Assembly (NCBI RefSeq): GCF_019746665.1
Contig: NZ_JAIERS010000011.1
Location: 1-43,769, forward strand
Length of the DNA stretch: 43,769 bases
Origin: Sphingomonas sp.
GTDB lineage: Bacteria; Pseudomonadota; Alphaproteobacteria; Sphingomonadales; Sphingomonadaceae
Direction of reading: 5' to 3'
The notes beneath the pieces were generated by a model. The model worked only from the letters and a program-made list of their open reading frames with translations, was not told the DNA's origin and ran no database searches. Numbering within the stretch: the stretch's first letter is position 1; each line of letters opens with the position of its first letter. Below, piece after piece: positions 24,821 through 33,973 of the stretch. The translations under genes and the position numbers were made by a program.

Positions 24821-25322
24821 TAATGATGCAGCGACCACGGCGCCCGGCACCGGCGCGCCAGGCTCCAAGGAAGGCGCTCTCGCCGCGGTGAAGGGCAGCG
24901 CGGCGAGCGCGGTCACCGCCGTGAAGGACGGGGCCGCCAACGCCGCGGACGCGGTGAAGGACAGCGCCGCGGTCGTCGCCCGCCGCACCGCCGACACGAT
25001 CGAGGATTCGCCGCTCGCGGTGCTCGCCGGCGGCCTCGCGATCGGCGTTCTCGCCGGCGCGCTGTTGCCGCGCACTGAACGCGAGACGAAGGTGCTCGGC
25101 CCGGTCGGGCGCCGGGTGAAGGAAGGCGCGGCGCTCGCCGCCCGCGCCGCGCGCGATGCGGGCGCCGCCGAACTGGCGAACCACGGCATCAGCCGCGATG
25201 CCGCGCGCGACCAGGTGAAAAAGCTTTTCGAACAAGCGGTTAGCGCCGCGAAAAGCGCTGGAAACGCCGCCGCGCAAGCGGGGCGGGACGGTGCGCGGCA
25301 GGGCTTCAAAGATCAGGGCTGA
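24804..25322 (+). CDS. second YqjD-like membrane protein
   Basis: A 172-residue Ala-rich protein. Imperfect repeats occur (AVKGSAASAVTAVKDGAANA and AADAVKDSAAVVARR), then a membrane segment IEDSPLAVLAGGLAIGVLAG of YqjD/ElaB style (about 70-95). Unlike YqjD it is followed by about 80 further residues of charged helix (RDAARDQVKKLFEQAVSAAK). The start is ATG at 24804 after GGAAGGA. It is the fourth gene of the operon and looks like a diverged partner of the first. Confidence 0.7.
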   Translation: MTDTHSNDAATTAPGTGAPGSKEGALAAVKGSAASAVTAVKDGAANAADAVKDSAAVVARRTADTIEDSPLAVLAGGLAIGVLAGALLPRTERETKVLGPVGRRVKEGAALAARAARDAGAAELANHGISRDAARDQVKKLFEQAVSAAKSAGNAAAQAGRDGARQGFKDQG

Positions 25323-25364
25323 GCCGCTATCGGCGGGCTTCCCACTGGTTCCAAGAGGAAGCCC

Positions 25365-25598
25365 ATGAGCAAGCTCCACCTGGTTTTCGGCGGTCGCGTG
25401 CGCGACCCGCAGACGCTGGATTTCGACGACCTCGGCTCTATCGAGGTCGTCGGCATCTTTCCGGACTACGCCAGTGCCGAGAAAGCCTGGCGCGCCGCCG
25501 CGCAACGCACGGTGGATGATGCCGAGATGAAATATGTCGTCGTCCATCTCCACCGGCTGCTCGAACCCGATCTGATCGCCCGGACTCCCCAGAGCTAA
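25365..25598 (+). CDS. DUF4170 family protein
   Basis: A 77-residue cytoplasmic protein with the DUF4170 pattern: HLVFGGRVRDPQTLDFDDL, VVGIFPDYASAEKAWRAAAQ, and VDDAEMKYVVVHLHRLLEP. The ATG at 25365 follows GAGGAA at 7 nt. It lies 42 bp after the YqjD-like gene and is probably on the same transcript. Its function is unknown; alphaproteobacterial homologues are short and conserved. Confidence 0.85.
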   Translation: MSKLHLVFGGRVRDPQTLDFDDLGSIEVVGIFPDYASAEKAWRAAAQRTVDDAEMKYVVVHLHRLLEPDLIARTPQS

Positions 25599-25628
25599 GT
25601 GCCTGTATCGACAACACTATCCCTCGAA

Positions 25629-25657
25629 CACGCTGGATTTCCAGTGTGCCGTTGACA
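25629..25657 (+). promoter_or_regulatory. dyad followed by a -35-like TTGACA
   Basis: CACGCTGG and CCAGTGTG (25629-25648) form an 8-bp stem with one G-T pair around ATTT. TTGACA follows at 25652-25657. The position is 57 bp before the esterase start. No convincing -10 lies 16-18 bp downstream, so this is a weak promoter or operator candidate. It could also terminate the DUF4170 transcript. Confidence 0.3.
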
Positions 25658-25713
25658 TAATACACGCTTGTCTTCCCTGCCCAACCCATTACGCCAACGG
25701 ACAGGGAGGATTT

Positions 25714-26625
25714 ATGTACCGTCTGCTGCTGCTCGCCGCGCTTTCCGCCATCCCGCAAGCCACGATGGCTGCCGATCCGCCGGCTTGCCAGCCGAGCGTG
25801 GTGGGCAGACTTGAGCTGATCGACTTCGACAGCAAAACCTTCCCGGGCGCGCGCAAGCTTCGCGTCTGGCTGCCCCAGGGCTATGATCCCGCCAAGCGCT
25901 ACCCCGTGCTCTACATGTTCGACGGGCAGAACCTGTTCGATCGCTGCACTGGCTATGGCAACCAGGAATGGACCGCGGACGAGGTGGCGAGCCAAGCGAT
26001 CGCGCGCGGCGACATACCGCCGCTCATCATCGTCGGCATCGATAACGGCGGCGCGCGACGGGCGCAGGAATATCTACCCTATCCTGATCCCTTCAACGCC
26101 GATGCTGCCTCCGTGGAAGGGCAGAAGCTGGCGACGATGCTGCGCGACGAGGTGCTGCCGCTGATCGGCAAACGCTATGCGGTGCGCGAGGATCGCGACG
26201 GGCGCGCGCTGGGTGGCTCTTCCTATGGCGGGATCGCGACCTTGCAGGTGATCCTCGCCCACCCCGATCTGTTCGGGCGCGCGCTGATCGAGAGCCCGTC
26301 CTTGCAGGTCGGCAACGGGCAATTGCTGCGCGATACGGAGCATGTCGTCGCGCTACCCAACCGCGTGTTCATTGGCATGGGCGGCGCCGAACTCCAGACC
26401 CCGCCAAAGGCGAGCGTGGCGGAACGAGCCCATACCGCGCGGTTCAATGCCGGGGTCGTGGCAGGTGCACGCGCATTGGCGGCCAATCTCTCCGCCAGTC
26501 TGCTGTCGAGCACGACCAAACTCGTCATAGCGCCGAACGCGCATCACAACGAAGCAGCCTGGGCGGCGCGCTTGCCTGGGGCATTGCGCTTCCTCTTCGG
26601 TGCTGCGTCTCAGGCGCGGCGATAG
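25714..26625 (+). CDS. exported alpha/beta-hydrolase, enterochelin-esterase-like
   Basis: A 303-residue protein with a signal peptide (residues 1-19, ending ATMA-ADPP). The mature part is an esterase-D/IroE-like hydrolase (PF00756 type): LRVWLPQGYDPAKRYPVLYMFDGQN, then the nucleophile elbow GGSSYGG with Ser170, and HHNEAAWAARLPGALRFL with the catalytic His (277 or 278). It should cleave an ester outside the cytoplasm; the substrate is unknown. A strong GGGAGGA lies before the ATG at 25714. Its 3' end overlaps the convergent rhomboid gene by 16 bp. Confidence 0.85.
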   Translation: MYRLLLLAALSAIPQATMAADPPACQPSVVGRLELIDFDSKTFPGARKLRVWLPQGYDPAKRYPVLYMFDGQNLFDRCTGYGNQEWTADEVASQAIARGDIPPLIIVGIDNGGARRAQEYLPYPDPFNADAASVEGQKLATMLRDEVLPLIGKRYAVREDRDGRALGGSSYGGIATLQVILAHPDLFGRALIESPSLQVGNGQLLRDTEHVVALPNRVFIGMGGAELQTPPKASVAERAHTARFNAGVVAGARALAANLSASLLSSTTKLVIAPNAHHNEAAWAARLPGALRFLFGAASQARR

Positions 26626-27263
26626 CGCCAGAGCAGCAGCGGCCGGGCGAGCGCGAGCCCGGCCAGGAAGCCACCGATATGCGCCCCAACCGCGATCGAG
26701 CTACCGCCCAAGCCGGCGACGAGGCCAAACAGGCTCTGCACCCCGATCCATGCCGCCGCGAGCCAGGCGACGCGGACCACGCGCGATGGGAACGGCCCGA
26801 TCGCCGGAACCGGTCGCTCGGCGAAGAGCAGCGAATAGGCCGCGATCAACGCCGAGGTGGCGCCGCTCGCGCCGACCATGGGCGACAGACTCACTGGGTC
26901 CAGCGCCCATTGCCCGAGCGCGGCGGCATAGGCACCCACGCCGTAGAGCAGCGAGAGCAGTCGCGGCCCGATCGCGCGCTCCACCTGTTGGCCGCAATAG
27001 ACAAGCATCACCAGATTCAGGATCAGATGCGTCCAACCGGCATGGACCAAGGTCGCCGTGAGCGGGGTAAGCCATGCCGGCACCAGGAAAAGTCCCGGCG
27101 GCGGCGCGACCGGCTGGGTCACGGTCTGCGGGACGAAGCCGAGGATCACGCCCGCCGCCCCCACCCCATTCCCTAGAATGAGAAGCGCGGAAACGGCGGC
27201 GGTCGCGCCCGCGATGATGTTGGTTGCGGTGGCGGGAATCGGCAAGCCGGGGCGTGGTGTCAT
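26610..27263 (-). CDS. rhomboid family intramembrane serine protease
   Basis: A 217-residue polytopic protein. Rhomboid signatures: TATLVHAGWTHLILNLVML (loop helix with His-x3-Asn, Asn83), the catalytic Ser133 in VGASGATSAL, and the catalytic His195 in AVGAHIGGFLAGL. The Ser/His dyad is intact, so it is probably an active protease cleaving membrane proteins. The ATG at 27263 is the most family-like start; the extension to 27347 is Arg/Pro-rich. It has no operon partner, and its stop lies inside the end of the esterase gene. Confidence 0.92.
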   Translation of the reverse strand: MTPRPGLPIPATATNIIAGATAAVSALLILGNGVGAAGVILGFVPQTVTQPVAPPPGLFLVPAWLTPLTATLVHAGWTHLILNLVMLVYCGQQVERAIGPRLLSLLYGVGAYAAALGQWALDPVSLSPMVGASGATSALIAAYSLLFAERPVPAIGPFPSRVVRVAWLAAAWIGVQSLFGLVAGLGGSSIAVGAHIGGFLAGLALARPLLLWRYRRA

Positions 27264-27396
27264 CAAGGGTTTAGATAGGCGCGGGGGCCGTGGGCGCAAT
27301 TGGCGATGCCCGCCCCGGCATGGCCGCGCCCTCTCCGATGCCCGCAACCGAGCGATCCGCGGGGGGTAGCAATGAGCCGAGCGCGACCATGCCGCG

Positions 27397-29034
27397 TCAC
27401 GCGGTCCCCATTGCCTCAGCGATGCTCAGAAAGGCCCAATAAAGCCCCCCCGCCAGCACGATCGTCGCCGGCAGCGTCAACAGCCAGGCGAGCGCCATGT
27501 TGGCGATCGTTCGCCGCTGCAATCCCGCGCCATTGGCGACCGAGGCGCCCGCGACACCGCTCGACAGGACATGCGTGGTCGATACCGGTTGGCCGAACAC
27601 ATCGGCGAGCAGGATCGTCGCCGCCGCCATCAGCTCGGCCGAGGCGCCCATCGCGTAAGTTAGGTGGGTCTTGCCGATCCGTTCGCCGACGGTGACGACG
27701 ATCCGCTTCCAGCCAACCATCGTCCCGAGCCCCAGCGCGATCGCGACGGCGATCTTCACCCACAGCGGGATGAAGCGCGTGCTCGCCTCTAGTCCGCCCT
27801 GGAACTGCTTGATCGCGTCGTGCTCCGGGCCGCTGAAATTGGTCGTCGCGGCGGGCGCCTTCAACGCGAGCTTGGCGGTATCGAGCACGAGATACATATC
27901 CCGGCGCAGCGGAGCGATGCCGGCGGCCGGCACCGAGCCCAGGCTGCCATGCACGCGCAGCTGGTCGGCGATTTGCGCGGTGACGGTGCTGGCGGCGGCA
28001 AATACCTCGGGGCGGGCGGCGTCCTTGATCTTCAGGGCCGCCTCGAGCTGCTGGCGCGCGATCGCCAAGCTTGGCCGAACGCCATCGCCATGCGCACCGA
28101 ATGCTCGGGTGGCGGCGTCCGCCTGCAGGATGAGGCCCGGCGTCTTTGCCGGCTCCAGCGTGCGGTTGAGCGCGTAGGCCGTGGGGGCGCAGCCGATCAG
28201 GATCAGCATGATCAACCCCATACCCTTCTGCCCGTCATTACTGCCATGGAAGAAGCTGACCGCGGTGCAGGTGAACACCAGCAGCGCCCGGATCGGCCAG
28301 GGCGGGGGCGCCTCCCCGACCGGTGCGCGGTACAGCCGGGGCGAGCGGACGGTGAGCATCAGCAGGCGCAGCAGCAGCGCCGCCCCGATAAAGCCTACCA
28401 TTGGACTGACGAACAGCGAGAGCAGCACCTTCTGTGCCTGGCCCCACTCCACGCCCGAGGTGCCACCCAGTCCGCCCGCGATAAGCTGATTGGCGACGCC
28501 GACGCCCAAAATCGAGCCGATCAGCGCGTGGCTCGACGAGTTCGGCAGGCCGACATACCAAGTGCCCAGATTCCACAGCACCGCCGCGAGAAGCAGCGCG
28601 AAGATCATCGCGAAGCCGGCACTGCTACCGACGTTCAGGATCAGCTCGACCGGCAGCAAGGTGATGATCGAATATGCCACGGCCCCGCTCGAGCACAGCA
28701 CGCCGATCAGGTTGAACACACCCGACCACACTACCGCGACTTGCGCCGGCATGGAGTGGGTGTAGATGACGGTCGCGACCGCGTTGGCGGTATCGTGGAA
28801 ACCATTCACGAACTCGAAGCCGAGCGCGATCAGCAGCGCCCCAAGCAGGAACATCAGCACGACCGGCGCCAGCACCTGCCCTGCGCCGCGCGCGTCGCTC
28901 AGCACGCTCAGCACCGCATAGGCAAAACCGCCAGCGAGCACCGCGAGGAACAGCAAGCGCGCGGGCAGCGGATTGGGCTCGTTGAGCCGGGGTCCGCGCG
29001 GCGCAGCGGCGCCCTGGTCGAAAGTCGTTGCCAT
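27397..29034 (-). CDS. pit: inorganic phosphate transporter, Pit family
   Basis: A 545-residue transporter with about twelve membrane segments. It carries both internal Pit signatures, GFHDTANAVATVIY in the first half and FFHGSNDGQKGMG in the second. LPNSSSHALIGSILG and QPVSTTHVLSSGVAG form the paired loop motifs. A roughly 120-residue soluble insertion lies between the halves. It imports phosphate or metal phosphate with protons or sodium. No PhoU-like gene is adjacent. The start is uncertain: ATG 29034 has GGAGG only 2 nt upstream, and ATG 29088 and TTG 29112 extend it. Confidence 0.9.
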   Translation of the reverse strand: MATTFDQGAAAPRGPRLNEPNPLPARLLFLAVLAGGFAYAVLSVLSDARGAGQVLAPVVLMFLLGALLIALGFEFVNGFHDTANAVATVIYTHSMPAQVAVVWSGVFNLIGVLCSSGAVAYSIITLLPVELILNVGSSAGFAMIFALLLAAVLWNLGTWYVGLPNSSSHALIGSILGVGVANQLIAGGLGGTSGVEWGQAQKVLLSLFVSPMVGFIGAALLLRLLMLTVRSPRLYRAPVGEAPPPWPIRALLVFTCTAVSFFHGSNDGQKGMGLIMLILIGCAPTAYALNRTLEPAKTPGLILQADAATRAFGAHGDGVRPSLAIARQQLEAALKIKDAARPEVFAAASTVTAQIADQLRVHGSLGSVPAAGIAPLRRDMYLVLDTAKLALKAPAATTNFSGPEHDAIKQFQGGLEASTRFIPLWVKIAVAIALGLGTMVGWKRIVVTVGERIGKTHLTYAMGASAELMAAATILLADVFGQPVSTTHVLSSGVAGASVANGAGLQRRTIANMALAWLLTLPATIVLAGGLYWAFLSIAEAMGTA

Positions 29035-29162
29035 GGCCTCCGCGTTGCCCGGGAATAATGTCAGTTCCGTGACTAACCACCGCCACATTTCGCGGATACG
29101 CAACTTCACCAAGGATGACGCCGCGTCGTATCGCGGCTAAATGCGAGCGCACGAACGGTCAG

Positions 29163-29192
29163 GGTTGTTGCGGGGTGCCAACAACCTATAGC
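29163..29192 (+). promoter_or_regulatory. candidate promoter with perfect dyad upstream of the glycosyltransferase
   Basis: GGTTGTTG (29163-29170) and CAACAACC (29179-29186) are a perfect 8-bp inverted repeat with an 8-nt spacer. TTGTTG could be a -35 and TATAGC (29187-29192) a -10, at 16-bp spacing. The dyad then fills the spacer where a repressor would act. The gene's ATG is 23 bp downstream. Confidence 0.35.
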
Positions 29193-29214
29193 GGGTTGCG
29201 GGGCGGAGGGGGGT

Positions 29215-30411
29215 ATGCGGCAGGACAGCTTATCGATCGAGACGCTCGACGCCGGGTTCACCGGCGGCTGGCACCCGCCCGCGGCGGCACAACCGCTGCG
29301 CATCCTTACCTGTCTACATAGCTTCGATCCTGGTGGGGTGGAGCGCGTTGCGTTCCGCCTAAACGCCCGCTGGGCCGAACTTGGCTTGCCCGCGCGGGTG
29401 ATTGTCGGCCGCGACGGTGGGAGCGCCCGCGCCGCCGCACAGGGCGCGCCAATCGAGGTGATTCCTGGCTTCGCGGGCGGATCTGCACTGGGGTGGATGA
29501 TGCGCAAGTTGCCGGCCATCCTGCGCCGCGAGCGGCCCGATGTCCTTTTCTGCGCGGGTAACACCTATACCTCTGTCGGCGTCGCGATGAAGCTGCTGAT
29601 GGGGGCTGCCTGCCCTCCGGTGATCGCCAAAGTTAGCAACGATCTGGTACGGCTCGACATGCCGCCACTGCTTCGCTTTGCTTACCGCCGCTGGTGCTGG
29701 TTGCAGGGGCGACTGCTCGATCGTTTCGTGGCGATGTCGCCAGCGATGGTCGATGAAGTCGCGGAAGCAATGGGCGTGCCGCGCGACCGAATCGATGTGG
29801 TGCACGATCCCGTGCTCCGTGGTGAGGAGTTGGCCGAACTTGCAGCGCTCCCCCGCCCCGCCCCCTGCCCGAATGGCGGTCGCCGCTATCTCGCCATCGG
29901 CCGGCTGATGCCCCAGAAGAATTTCGCGCTGCTGCTTGAGGCGTTCGCCGCCATGGCGGGGCCGGCAGACCGATTGACCATCCTGGGCGAAGGCCCCGAC
30001 CGCGCGGCGCTTGAAGCACGGATGGCGGCGCTCGGCATCGCCGATCGCGTCGCGATGCCAGGCCATGTCAGCGACCTGAAGCCCTGGCTGGCCGAGAGCG
30101 ACGTGTTCGTGATGTCGTCACTGTTCGAAGGCGTGCCTGCGGTGATCATCGAGGTACTCGCCGCCGGGCTCCCAATCGTGGCCACCGATTGCAGCGTGTC
30201 GATGCGCGATCTGCTCGGCCAGGGTGTGTTTGGCACGCTGGTGCCGGTCGGGGACGCTCAGTCGCTGGCGGCGGCGATGGCGGCACCCCCCGCCCCAGCT
30301 CCCGCCAACGAGCGCCTCGACTATGTTCGCCGCTTCACGCTGGAGGAAGGCGCGCTAGGCTACCTCACAGTGATGCGGCGGGTCGTGCGCGGGGCGCCGG
30401 CGCTCGCTTGA
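29215..30411 (+). CDS. GT-B glycosyltransferase (GT4-like)
   Basis: A 398-residue cytoplasmic or membrane-peripheral glycosyltransferase. The N-terminal domain begins near LRILTCLHSFDPGGVERVAF. The C-terminal nucleotide-sugar domain has RRYLAIGRLMPQKNFALLLE, LTILGEGPDRAALE and the EX7E motif (Glu305 and Glu313 in LFEGVPAVIIEVLAAGLP). Such enzymes transfer a sugar to a polysaccharide or lipid acceptor. The ATG at 29215 follows GGAGGGGGG. It stands alone, so its acceptor cannot be told from context. Confidence 0.92.
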   Translation: MRQDSLSIETLDAGFTGGWHPPAAAQPLRILTCLHSFDPGGVERVAFRLNARWAELGLPARVIVGRDGGSARAAAQGAPIEVIPGFAGGSALGWMMRKLPAILRRERPDVLFCAGNTYTSVGVAMKLLMGAACPPVIAKVSNDLVRLDMPPLLRFAYRRWCWLQGRLLDRFVAMSPAMVDEVAEAMGVPRDRIDVVHDPVLRGEELAELAALPRPAPCPNGGRRYLAIGRLMPQKNFALLLEAFAAMAGPADRLTILGEGPDRAALEARMAALGIADRVAMPGHVSDLKPWLAESDVFVMSSLFEGVPAVIIEVLAAGLPIVATDCSVSMRDLLGQGVFGTLVPVGDAQSLAAAMAAPPAPAPANERLDYVRRFTLEEGALGYLTVMRRVVRGAPALA

Positions 30412-30467
30412 GCGCACCGGCAGATTAACCATTGCGGGCTGCCCGCACGTTCCCTACCCGTTCGCGC

Positions 30468-32723
30468 ATGACCGACGCCGATCCCCCTTATCTCGCGGGT
30501 CTCAACCCGCCGCAGCGCGAGGCGGTGCTGACCACTGACGGCCCGGTGCTGGTGCTCGCCGGCGCCGGCACCGGCAAGACCGCCGCCCTCACCGCGCGGC
30601 TCGCGCATTTGCTCTACATGCGCAAGGCCTGGCCGAGCGAGATCCTGGCCGTCACCTTCACCAACAAGGCGGCGCGCGAAATGCGCGAGCGTGTCGGCCG
30701 GCTGGTCGGCGAAGCGGTGGAGGGGATGCCCTGGCTCGGCACATTCCATGCGATCGGCGCAAAGATGCTACGCCGCCACGCCGAACTGGTAGGGTTGCAG
30801 CCCAATTTCACCATCCTCGATACCGACGACCAGTTGCGCCTGCTGAAACAGCTGATTGCCGCCGCTGAGATCGACGAGAAGCGCTGGCCGGCGCGCCAGC
30901 TCGCGGGCGCGATCGACGGGTGGAAAAATCGCGGGCTATCCCCCGCCGATCTCGATGCCGGCGATGCCGAGGCCTATGCCAATGGGCGTGGGCAGGAACT
31001 CTACGCCGCCTATCAGGCGCGGCTGATCGCGCTCAACGCCTGCGATTTCGGCGATTTATTGCTGCACATGCTTGTCATTCTGCGCCGCGAGCGCGCGGTG
31101 CTGGAGCAATATCAGCAGCGCTTCCGCTACATCATGGTTGACGAGTATCAGGACACCAACAGCGTCCAATATCTCTGGCTGCGGCTGCTCGCGCAGGAGC
31201 GCAAGAATATCTGCTGCGTGGGCGACGACGACCAATCAATCTATTCGTGGCGCGGGGCGCAGGTGGAGAACATCCTGAAGTTCGAGCGCGACTTTCCGGG
31301 CGCCAAGGTAATCCGCCTCGAGCAGAATTATCGCTCCACCGAGCATATCCTTGCCGCCGCCTCGGGCGTGATCGCGAACAATAGCGGCCGGCTTGGCAAG
31401 ACCCTTTGGACCGCGGCCGAGGGCGGTGATAAGCTGCGTGTGATCGGCGTGTGGGACGGCCCCGAGGAAGCACGCCGGGTCGCCGAGGAGATCGAGGCGG
31501 CCGAACGCCGGGGGCAATCGCTCGACGACATCGCGATCCTGGTGCGCGCGCAGCACCAGACGCGCGAGTTCGAGGATCGCTTTATCGCCATCGGGCTGAA
31601 TTACCGCATTGTCGGCGGGGTGCGCTTCTACGAACGCGCCGAGATCCGCGACGCGCTCGCTTATCTCCGGCTGGTGAACCAAGGTGCCGACGATTTGGCG
31701 TTCGAGCGCATCGTCAACGTTCCCAAGCGCGGGTTGGGCGACAAGGCGGTCGCGAAGATCCACCAGGCGGCGCGGGCGATGGGCGTGCCGCTGTCGATCG
31801 CCGCCGCGCGACTACTCGACAGCGATGAACTTACGCCCGCCGCGCGACGTTCGCTCGGCAACTTCGTCGGCGATCTCGCGCGCTGGCGGACGATGGCGAA
31901 CGATCTCGACCATCCCGATCTCGCGCGGCAAATCCTCGACGAAAGTGGCTACACCGCCGCGCTCCAGGCCGAAAAGTCAGTCGAGGCGTCCGGCAGGCTT
32001 GAAAATCTGAACGAACTCGTCCGCGCGATGGAGGAGTATGAATCACTTGGCGCGTTCCTGGAACACGTCAGCCTCGTCATGGATAATGATGCCGCCGCCA
32101 ACGAAGGCCGGGTGACGATCATGACGATCCACGCCGCCAAGGGGCTGGAGTTCGGCACCGTTTTCCTGCCGGGCTGGGAGGAAGGTGTCTTCCCTTCGCA
32201 GCGTTCGCTCGACGAAGGCGGCACCGCCGCGCTCGAGGAGGAACGGCGCCTAGCCTATGTCGCCATCACTCGCGCCCGCCGCCGCGCGATCATTCTTCAT
32301 GCCGCTAACCGGCGCATCTATGGCCAGTGGACGTCGAGCATCCCAAGCCGCTTCGTCGGCGAGCTTCCGCCCCCTCATGTCGAGAGCGAAACCACGATGG
32401 CCGGCGGCGAAAGCTTATGGCGCGCCAACTGGTCGACCCAGGGCGATCCCTTCGCCGATGTCGCGCGAGGCACCACCCGCGGGCCCGGCTGGCAGCGCGC
32501 GAGCACCAGCTATGTCCGCGAGCCCGCGCGCATCGTGGAGGCACGCGCCTCCGCCGTCAGCCTGGGCAACAAGGGGCGCGACGATCTGGCGGTGGGGATG
32601 CGCGTATTCCACCAGAAATTCGGCTATGGCGCAATCGCCGAGATCGAGGGCAACAAACTTGAGATCGATTTCGAGAACGCCGGCCGCAAGCGCGTGATCG
32701 ACAGCTTCGTGAGCCTTGGGTGA
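30468..32723 (+). CDS. uvrD: ATP-dependent DNA helicase UvrD/PcrA
   Basis: A 751-residue superfamily 1A 3'-5' helicase acting in nucleotide excision and mismatch repair. Motifs in order: Q motif LNPPQREAV, Walker A AGAGTGKT (31-38), LAVTFTNKAAREM, DEYQDTN, GDDDQSIYSWRGA, LEQNYRST, VTIMTIHAAKGLEF and YVAITRAR. The C-terminal VGMRVFHQKFGYGAIAEIEG is the Tudor-like domain by which PcrA/UvrD contacts RNA polymerase. The start is ATG at 30468; no clear Shine-Dalgarno is seen, and the extension to 30432 is not family-like. Confidence 0.96.
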   Translation: MTDADPPYLAGLNPPQREAVLTTDGPVLVLAGAGTGKTAALTARLAHLLYMRKAWPSEILAVTFTNKAAREMRERVGRLVGEAVEGMPWLGTFHAIGAKMLRRHAELVGLQPNFTILDTDDQLRLLKQLIAAAEIDEKRWPARQLAGAIDGWKNRGLSPADLDAGDAEAYANGRGQELYAAYQARLIALNACDFGDLLLHMLVILRRERAVLEQYQQRFRYIMVDEYQDTNSVQYLWLRLLAQERKNICCVGDDDQSIYSWRGAQVENILKFERDFPGAKVIRLEQNYRSTEHILAAASGVIANNSGRLGKTLWTAAEGGDKLRVIGVWDGPEEARRVAEEIEAAERRGQSLDDIAILVRAQHQTREFEDRFIAIGLNYRIVGGVRFYERAEIRDALAYLRLVNQGADDLAFERIVNVPKRGLGDKAVAKIHQAARAMGVPLSIAAARLLDSDELTPAARRSLGNFVGDLARWRTMANDLDHPDLARQILDESGYTAALQAEKSVEASGRLENLNELVRAMEEYESLGAFLEHVSLVMDNDAAANEGRVTIMTIHAAKGLEFGTVFLPGWEEGVFPSQRSLDEGGTAALEEERRLAYVAITRARRRAIILHAANRRIYGQWTSSIPSRFVGELPPPHVESETTMAGGESLWRANWSTQGDPFADVARGTTRGPGWQRASTSYVREPARIVEARASAVSLGNKGRDDLAVGMRVFHQKFGYGAIAEIEGNKLEIDFENAGRKRVIDSFVSLG

Positions 32724-32733
32724 AGCGCCGCGT

Positions 32734-33360
32734 TCAGTTCCAGCGATAACGCCAGGCAAACAGGCCGATCGTGAGCGGCAGGCTGGCATAAACCCAGGGG
32801 GCATGAAATTCCGTCGCACGCTGAAGCGACATCAGCGTGGAGATCGCTCCGGTGACCGCCGCGATCCCCCAAATGATCGCCTCGCCGCGTGCCTGGGCGC
32901 GCACCGCTGCGACGCGATCTGCGCTGGCGGCAACATCGACGAACAACAGGGCGGTGAGCGCCGCCATGGCCACGAAACCGCTGCCGTAAATCGCAAACAG
33001 CCGCCCCAGTCCGCCCTCGAACCCGCCGCCACGCCCGCCGAGAAACGCGGCGAAGCTCTGTGCCATCGCTCGCAGCGGCGTGACATAGATCAGCACCACG
33101 AAGATCAGCGCCAGCGTCAACAACGTCGCGCGCATTTCACCCGGCCCGCGAAGTGCACGCCAGCGGGCATGGGTGTGCCAGAACATCACGATGATCGCGA
33201 AACCGATCCCGAAGCTGGGAATCGCGGCGATCGAGGCAGCGAGCATCTTTGCGTCAACGGCCGGCGCCCCGGCGCCGACGACCATCAGCGATACGGCGAA
33301 AGCGAAGGCGGCGTCGGCAAAAGCATCGAGCCGCTGGGTCGTCACGTCACCGGCGGACAT
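32734..33360 (-). CDS. TMEM175-like potassium channel family protein
   Basis: A 208-residue protein with about six membrane helices, the size of bacterial TMEM175 subunits. The N-terminus RLDAFADAAFAFAVSLMVV fits the family's R-x3-F-S-D pattern in helix 1, but with Ala in place of the Ser (FAD instead of FSD). HTHARWRALR and the later helices fit the DUF1211 layout. In the family, helix 1 lines a K+ pore. The ATG at 33360 lies inside the end of the DUF938 gene (14-bp overlap), so translation is coupled. Confidence 0.75.
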   Translation of the reverse strand: MSAGDVTTQRLDAFADAAFAFAVSLMVVGAGAPAVDAKMLAASIAAIPSFGIGFAIIVMFWHTHARWRALRGPGEMRATLLTLALIFVVLIYVTPLRAMAQSFAAFLGGRGGGFEGGLGRLFAIYGSGFVAMAALTALLFVDVAASADRVAAVRAQARGEAIIWGIAAVTGAISTLMSLQRATEFHAPWVYASLPLTIGLFAWRYRWN

Positions 33361-33973
33361 AGACCAAGCTGAGATTATTAGCCGGCATTTCGACCAGTTG
33401 GGTCAGCTCAAAACCCTGCGCTGCTGCAGTCACGTCCTCCACCGCGCGCAGGCCCCAGGCGGGGTCGCGCGCGCGCAGATTGGCGTCGAACGCCAAATTG
33501 CTTTCGGCGGTCGTAACTCCGGCGCGGTGGAACGGGCCGTATAGGTACAGTGGTGCGTTGGACGCGAGCAGCCGCGCGGCCCCCGCGAACAAGCCAAGTG
33601 TCGCTTGCCAAGGGCTGATATGCACCATGTTGATGCACAGCATCGCATCGGCGCGCGCGAGAGGCCACTCGGCGGCCGCAGCATCGAGCGCGAGCGGTGG
33701 GCGGACATTGGCGATCCCCGCGCTCCACGCCGCGATCGAGGCGAGCGCTGCAGGCGCGGGATCGCTCGGCTGCCATTCAAGCCGGGGCAGGCTTTCCGCG
33801 AAATAAGCGATATGCTCGCCCGATCCGCTGGCCACCTCCAGCACCAGCCCGGCGGCAGGCAGCACTTCGCACAGCACTGACAGAATCACATCGCGGTTGC
33901 GCAGCGTCGCGGGAGCGTGCTTCTTGGCCGCGCCGCTGTCCTCCGCCGCGATCCACGGTGTCGGGTCGCTCAC
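33347..33973 (-). CDS. DUF938 family SAM-dependent methyltransferase-like protein
   Basis: A 208-residue cytoplasmic protein with the DUF938 signatures: KKHAPATLRNRDVILSVL, the AdoMet motif I LEVASGSGEHIAYFAESL, WQPSDPAPAALASI, MLCINMVHISPW and LYGPFHRAG. The fold is class I methyltransferase; the substrate is not known. The start is GTG at 33973, which overlaps the upstream stop as GTGA. It is the middle gene of a tightly overlapping minus-strand set. Confidence 0.85.
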   Translation of the reverse strand: MSDPTPWIAAEDSGAAKKHAPATLRNRDVILSVLCEVLPAAGLVLEVASGSGEHIAYFAESLPRLEWQPSDPAPAALASIAAWSAGIANVRPPLALDAAAAEWPLARADAMLCINMVHISPWQATLGLFAGAARLLASNAPLYLYGPFHRAGVTTAESNLAFDANLRARDPAWGLRAVEDVTAAAQGFELTQLVEMPANNLSLVYVRR

